Source: Steromphala cineraria
Taxonomy: Eukaryota; Mollusca; Gastropoda; Trochida; Trochidae
Assembly: GCA_916613615.1 (NCBI GenBank)
Contig: OU744736.1
Span: 13,465,724-13,529,723 of the forward strand
Length of the DNA stretch: 64,000 nt
Reading direction: 5' to 3'
Under the pieces are notes generated by a model. That model was not told where the DNA came from. It did no database searches and saw nothing but the letters and a program-made list of their open reading frames with translations. This document shows, in pieces, positions 61,101 through 64,000 of the stretch. Each line of letters begins with the position of its first letter. Position 1 is the stretch's first letter. The translations under genes were made by a program, and so were the position numbers.

Positions 61101-61709
61101 CTGGCTTCCATTTGTTTGTGAACACCATTTTTCATTTTGAGGTAGGGAAATGGATTCGTGTAGCTTTGTCGAATATTGTTCTTTTTTTTATTTCGTGAAA
61201 GATCTATTTTCACACACAGTAAAATACTCGTGGAAGCTGTCCCTTTAAATTCTGAAAATACGTTACATTTGTTCTTACCCATCCACTTTAGAGAAGTCGT
61301 ATGTTTTTGCGATCTCCTCTGCATGACGAAACCTCTCTGTCACTAAAACAAAGAAAAGTTTAACTGTTAATGAGAAAATCCTTCTGTAAGTTTGGCTACA
61401 ATATAAAATAAATTATTTTAAGTATAAAGCGCTCTATGCAGTCAGGGAATATACTAACGTTTCATTTCTCATTAAAAGTAATGAGAAAAAAGGTTGTTAT
61501 GACAATGCAAGGTAATTCTTAGAGTATTTGATGTTTGAATTGTGGTCAGTCGTTTTTAATTTCAAATATGAACTTCAAATACCTACCAATAAGTTCTGCG
61601 TCAATTCCAGCTAAAGCGAATAGAGGGCCAACGAGGCTTTCGTAGAGTTGCTTCCCCTTTTTCTGGCCTCCTATAGGGTTAACTATTGTCAGTAACCGTT
61701 TTGGTCGAT
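52159..61709 (-). CDS. Ceramide kinase-like (DAGK/sphingosine-kinase fold) lipid kinase, partial
   Basis: Nine in-frame exons in gene order: 61587-61709, 61279-61342, 59379-59518, 58250-58324, 55891-56040, 55237-55327, 54517-54536, 54071-54261, 52159-52340 (about 345 residues). Each has GT-AG borders and matching phase. Seen: the nucleotide-binding start RLLTIVNPIGGQKKGK; VTERFRHAEEIAKTYDF; the phosphate loop GGDGLMHEVLHNL; ALPTGTGNGIS; TTLACGFWADL followed by RWLKTLRY; GEYLPAK; a WLKFSGTF/GFNLVLEKTTGKF segment; and ISFEGEF near the end, matching the family's DGE-like motif. It would phosphorylate ceramide or a sphingoid/glycerolipid at membranes. RWL-x-x-RY and PLFALAGI favour CERK; GDGLMHEV and TGTGN are also sphingosine-kinase-like. 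The N-terminal (PH domain) exons are not found in the window. The last donor (GTTGGT) is weak; either a further exon follows or the frame reads on to a stop at 52026. Confidence 0.85.
52608..53877 (+). mobile_element. GCAAAGCGC element copy 2 in kinase intron 8
   Basis: About 1270 bp, from TA-GGGGAGACTAGGGCAAAGC to GCGCTTTGCCCTGGTCTCCC-T-TA. The same four motif clusters as in copy 1, with GGCGCGTTTTGCCCC in the third cluster at about 53499-53525. No open frame longer than 70 codons. Confidence 0.9.
56245..57915 (+). mobile_element. Pearl/Helentron-like element: nine 146-bp repeats plus ACGG microsatellite
   Basis: It starts TAGCTCATCAGG and ends CCTGATGAGCTA, preceded by a GGACTTTCAGTCC hairpin. 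The body has nine copies of a unit marked by TGACCCTATTTGGGGTCA. The word TTTGGGGTCA occurs at 56521, 56666, 56811, 56957, 57103, 57249, 57395, 57541 and 57687, giving a steady 145-146 bp period. An (ACGG)/(ACGACGG) tract follows at 57811-57870. It lies in kinase intron 4. As I recall them, bivalve pearl elements share the core-repeat-plus-ACGG plan. Confidence 0.88.
59655..60943 (-). mobile_element. GCAAAGCGC element copy 3, inverted, in kinase intron 2
   Basis: 1289 bp between TA (59653-59654) and TA (60944-60945), with clean termini GGGGAGACCAGGGCAAAGCG and GCTTTGCCCTGGTCTCCCC. Inverted relative to copies 1 and 2. The best-preserved copy. Confidence 0.93.
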
Positions 61710-62600
61710 CTGGAAAAAAGACGAAAGTCATACTAAAATAAAATATACATGAAATGTACCTGTATTTTAAGTCTTATAAATATTAATTCAAATATTCTCT
61801 GATTAAATTATGATTAAATTTGAATAAGAACAGCTTGTCTTCTTTCTTTGCTTCCGTTATATCTTCTTTAATTTGATTTTCAAATTCATAATTTAGAGGG
61901 ATAGGAGCTGGCATGTGAAAGTTTATTTTGCTAGGTTTCTGCACATACACACCCTCCCCTTATGAAATAAACGACTTTCGAAAAAAAATCGATATGATAA
62001 TGTAACTACTTTTTTCCTAAATCAATTCTATTGCATATGTCCTCATTATAAGCCTGCGCTTATTGTGAACGGTGTACTGATTGGTCAAAACGTTCTGAAA
62101 CACTTCACTAATTGTTTTGAAGTTATCGAGTTTTTAAAGTTTGATTTTGTACACGCAAGATCGAATGACGTAGCACGAAAGGCCGGTAGCCGTGAATCGA
62201 TTTTGTAACTCTTTGAACTTGCCGACCTTCATTTTCATTGCTTAGAATAGGGATTGGCATCATATGTCTATCTGATTATTATCATTGCGCACTGTGATCA
62301 TGAATAATTGCCGTAACTTTTTTAAAGGTAATAAGACTGTAAAACATCAGGTTTAATGATTCAAGAACTCATGAATAATAGAAAGGCCAGTCCTTTTAAT
62401 ATGATAAACTCGATATTGCTAGGGATGCAGGAAATGCACGTGCGAATATACGTTACGTCTTAACATTTGATTATGCACGAAATGCACGTGCGGTTTGGTG
62501 TATAACATTAGAAAACCCATGTATTTGCATGACTTGTACACGCTATTATTTGCAGTATGGCGGAAAAAATATCGAAGTCTGAATTTAAAAGTTGCTATGT
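61710..62600. other. Likely 5' intron or flank of the lipid kinase gene
   Basis: Lies upstream of the first visible kinase exon, which begins out of phase (two bases of a codon), so at least one earlier exon must exist. I could not identify it here or farther right. No other gene seen. Confidence 0.45.
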
Positions 62601-62739
62601 TTCATGCATGTATAATGTGTTTGACAGGTTACAATATATCATGTTTCAAGAATCAATAATGTATCTTAAAAAATCAACAGTGTATCCAAAATTTCCATCA
62701 TTATATGAACAAGTTCTTATCATGTATCAAAAAGATCCA

Positions 62740-62945
62740 TAATGTACCAGAAAATATCAACCATGTATCACAAAGATCCATAATATACCAGAAAATATCA
62801 ACCATGTATCACAAAGATCCATAGTGTACCAGAACATATCAACCATGTATCACAAAGATCCATAATGTACCAGAAAATATCAACCATGTATCACAAAGAT
62901 CCATAATGTACCAGAAAATATCAACCATGTATCACAAAGATTCAT
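62740..62945 (+). repeat. 41-bp minisatellite, about five copies
   Basis: CCATGTATCACAAAGATCCA recurs at 62761, 62802 and further 41-bp steps, each followed by a TGTACCAGAAAATATCAA word. Substitutions are few. Confidence 0.92.
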
Positions 62946-63560
62946 TAATGTTTAACAAAGTATCAGTCGTATATCAAAAGCTAGTCTTACGCTAAGACTC
63001 TGAGTTTTCTTCATTTTCAGCCTAAAATTGAGCTCTAATAGACTTGCTTAGTTTTTTTTCTTATTTTAGGCTCTGGTTGACAGTCCAATCAAAAGCATCA
63101 ATAATGTATTTTAAAAATATCAGTCGTGAATCACCAACTTTAATAATGTGTCACAAAGTATCAACCATGTACCACAAAAGATCAATCGTGTATCAAACAA
63201 GGTCAATCATGTGTCACAAAGTATCAATCATGTGTCACAAAGTATCAATCATTAATTATCAATCTTTCATGTCCTATAAATCACCAATCATGCCTTACAA
63301 AATATAAATCATGTATTACCAATCTTAATCATGTGTCAAAAATTATCAATCAGGTATCATAAATTTCAATCATCTGTCACAAAGTATCAATCATAAATTA
63401 TCAATTATGTATATGTATCATAAAGTATCATTCATGTCCCACAAAGCACCGAATTGAATCATATCTCACAAAGTATCACTCATATATCATCTAGTCTCAA
63501 TCATGAATTACAAAGTATCACTCATATATCATCTAGTCTCAATCATGAATCACATAGTCA
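62945..63560 (+). repeat. Degenerate ~20-bp satellite related to the 41-bp repeat
   Basis: Many imperfect copies of ATCAATCATGTATCACAAAG-type words run to about 63560. The 41-bp unit next door looks like a dimer of this older 20-21 bp unit. Open frames through it are repeat artefacts. Confidence 0.8.
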
Positions 63561-64000
63561 TCAAATTTGGCGTACATCGATCATTTATTACCTGACACAG
63601 CAAATTGATCAGGCTTTAGTGTTAATACGTCCGGCAAGTACAATCCGTGTATAAATACATAATCAATATAATGGCACTGTAGTGGTAGACACAAGCAGTG
63701 CAAAAGTGTTGAAAGCTTATCCAACAACATGTAATCAATTTACGACGTCTATTCATGTTATTGGACTGAATAATAACAAAATGCCATTTAAAAGCTTTGT
63801 AAATATTTTCGTCGTGGATTAATGTGTGTACGTATATCGGCTGTTTTGAGTGGCATTGTAGAAGTTGATGATATAAGAAAGACGAGAGGAATGACTGTTT
63901 ATCCATAGAATTACTCTTGTCTTCCTTGTACCTATATCATACCGATTGATCCACTGCTAAAAATGTGCTATCGGCTGGATAAGACATGCTTTCTAATATA
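63560..64000. other. Window end, nothing recognised
   Basis: AT-rich sequence with no exon or repeat that I can identify. The upstream exons of the lipid kinase may lie beyond the window. Confidence 0.4.

Noticed and set aside
62740..63560. CRISPR-like repeat array
   Set aside because: Units abut without unique spacers, repeats are degenerate, and the sequence is plainly eukaryotic.

Overview
This window is nuclear DNA of an invertebrate animal. The genes are split by many GT-AG introns, the intergenic DNA is AT-rich, and short inverted-repeat transposons, LINE and SINE remnants and minisatellites are everywhere. A bivalve or other mollusc is my best guess. The main reason is a 146-bp tandem-repeat element ending in an ACGG microsatellite (56245-57915), which resembles the 'pearl' elements described from bivalves. 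The species cannot be named from this sequence.

Layout. 1-3900 has no gene and carries transposon copies. 3957-8213 (+) is an intact two-exon gene for a secreted thermolysin-type (M4) zinc metalloprotease with a 20 x 9-residue Thr/Ser/Asp repeat. It is followed at 10680 by a dead copy of exon 1 of a sulfatase gene. 13380-14480 is a LINE relic with a Tc1-like element nested in it. 14657-15679 (-) is an intronless DHHC palmitoyltransferase gene. 20155-32148 (-) is a complete 12-exon N-acetylglucosamine-6-sulfatase (GNS) gene, 506 residues, with TFEB/CLEAR-like E-boxes just upstream. 33480-34742 (-) is a broken copy of the M4 protease gene, itself invaded by TTAA-specific elements. 35235-41068 holds SINEs and small transposons. 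41069-47564 (-) is a complete 8-exon SH3YL1 gene (SYLF + SH3), 420 residues. 52159-61709 (-) is a multi-exon ceramide/sphingosine-kinase family gene; its 5' end lies beyond the exons I can see and its last exon is uncertain. 61710-64000 holds a degenerate minisatellite.

The main structural finding is that 7423-11045 and 31870-34742 are inverted paralogous copies of one unit, [M4 protease]-[sulfatase exon 1]. They have decayed reciprocally: the left copy keeps the protease and has a ruined sulfatase exon, and the right copy keeps the sulfatase and has a ruined protease. Comparing the two copies gives full-site/empty-site proof for several transposon insertions and fixes their target-site duplications (TTAA for one family, 9 bp for another).

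The genes do not form an operon. GNS (lysosomal glycosaminoglycan breakdown), SH3YL1 (phosphoinositide/membrane adaptor), the lipid kinase and the DHHC enzyme are ordinary animal genes. The M4 protease, a family better known from bacteria, is the unusual one.
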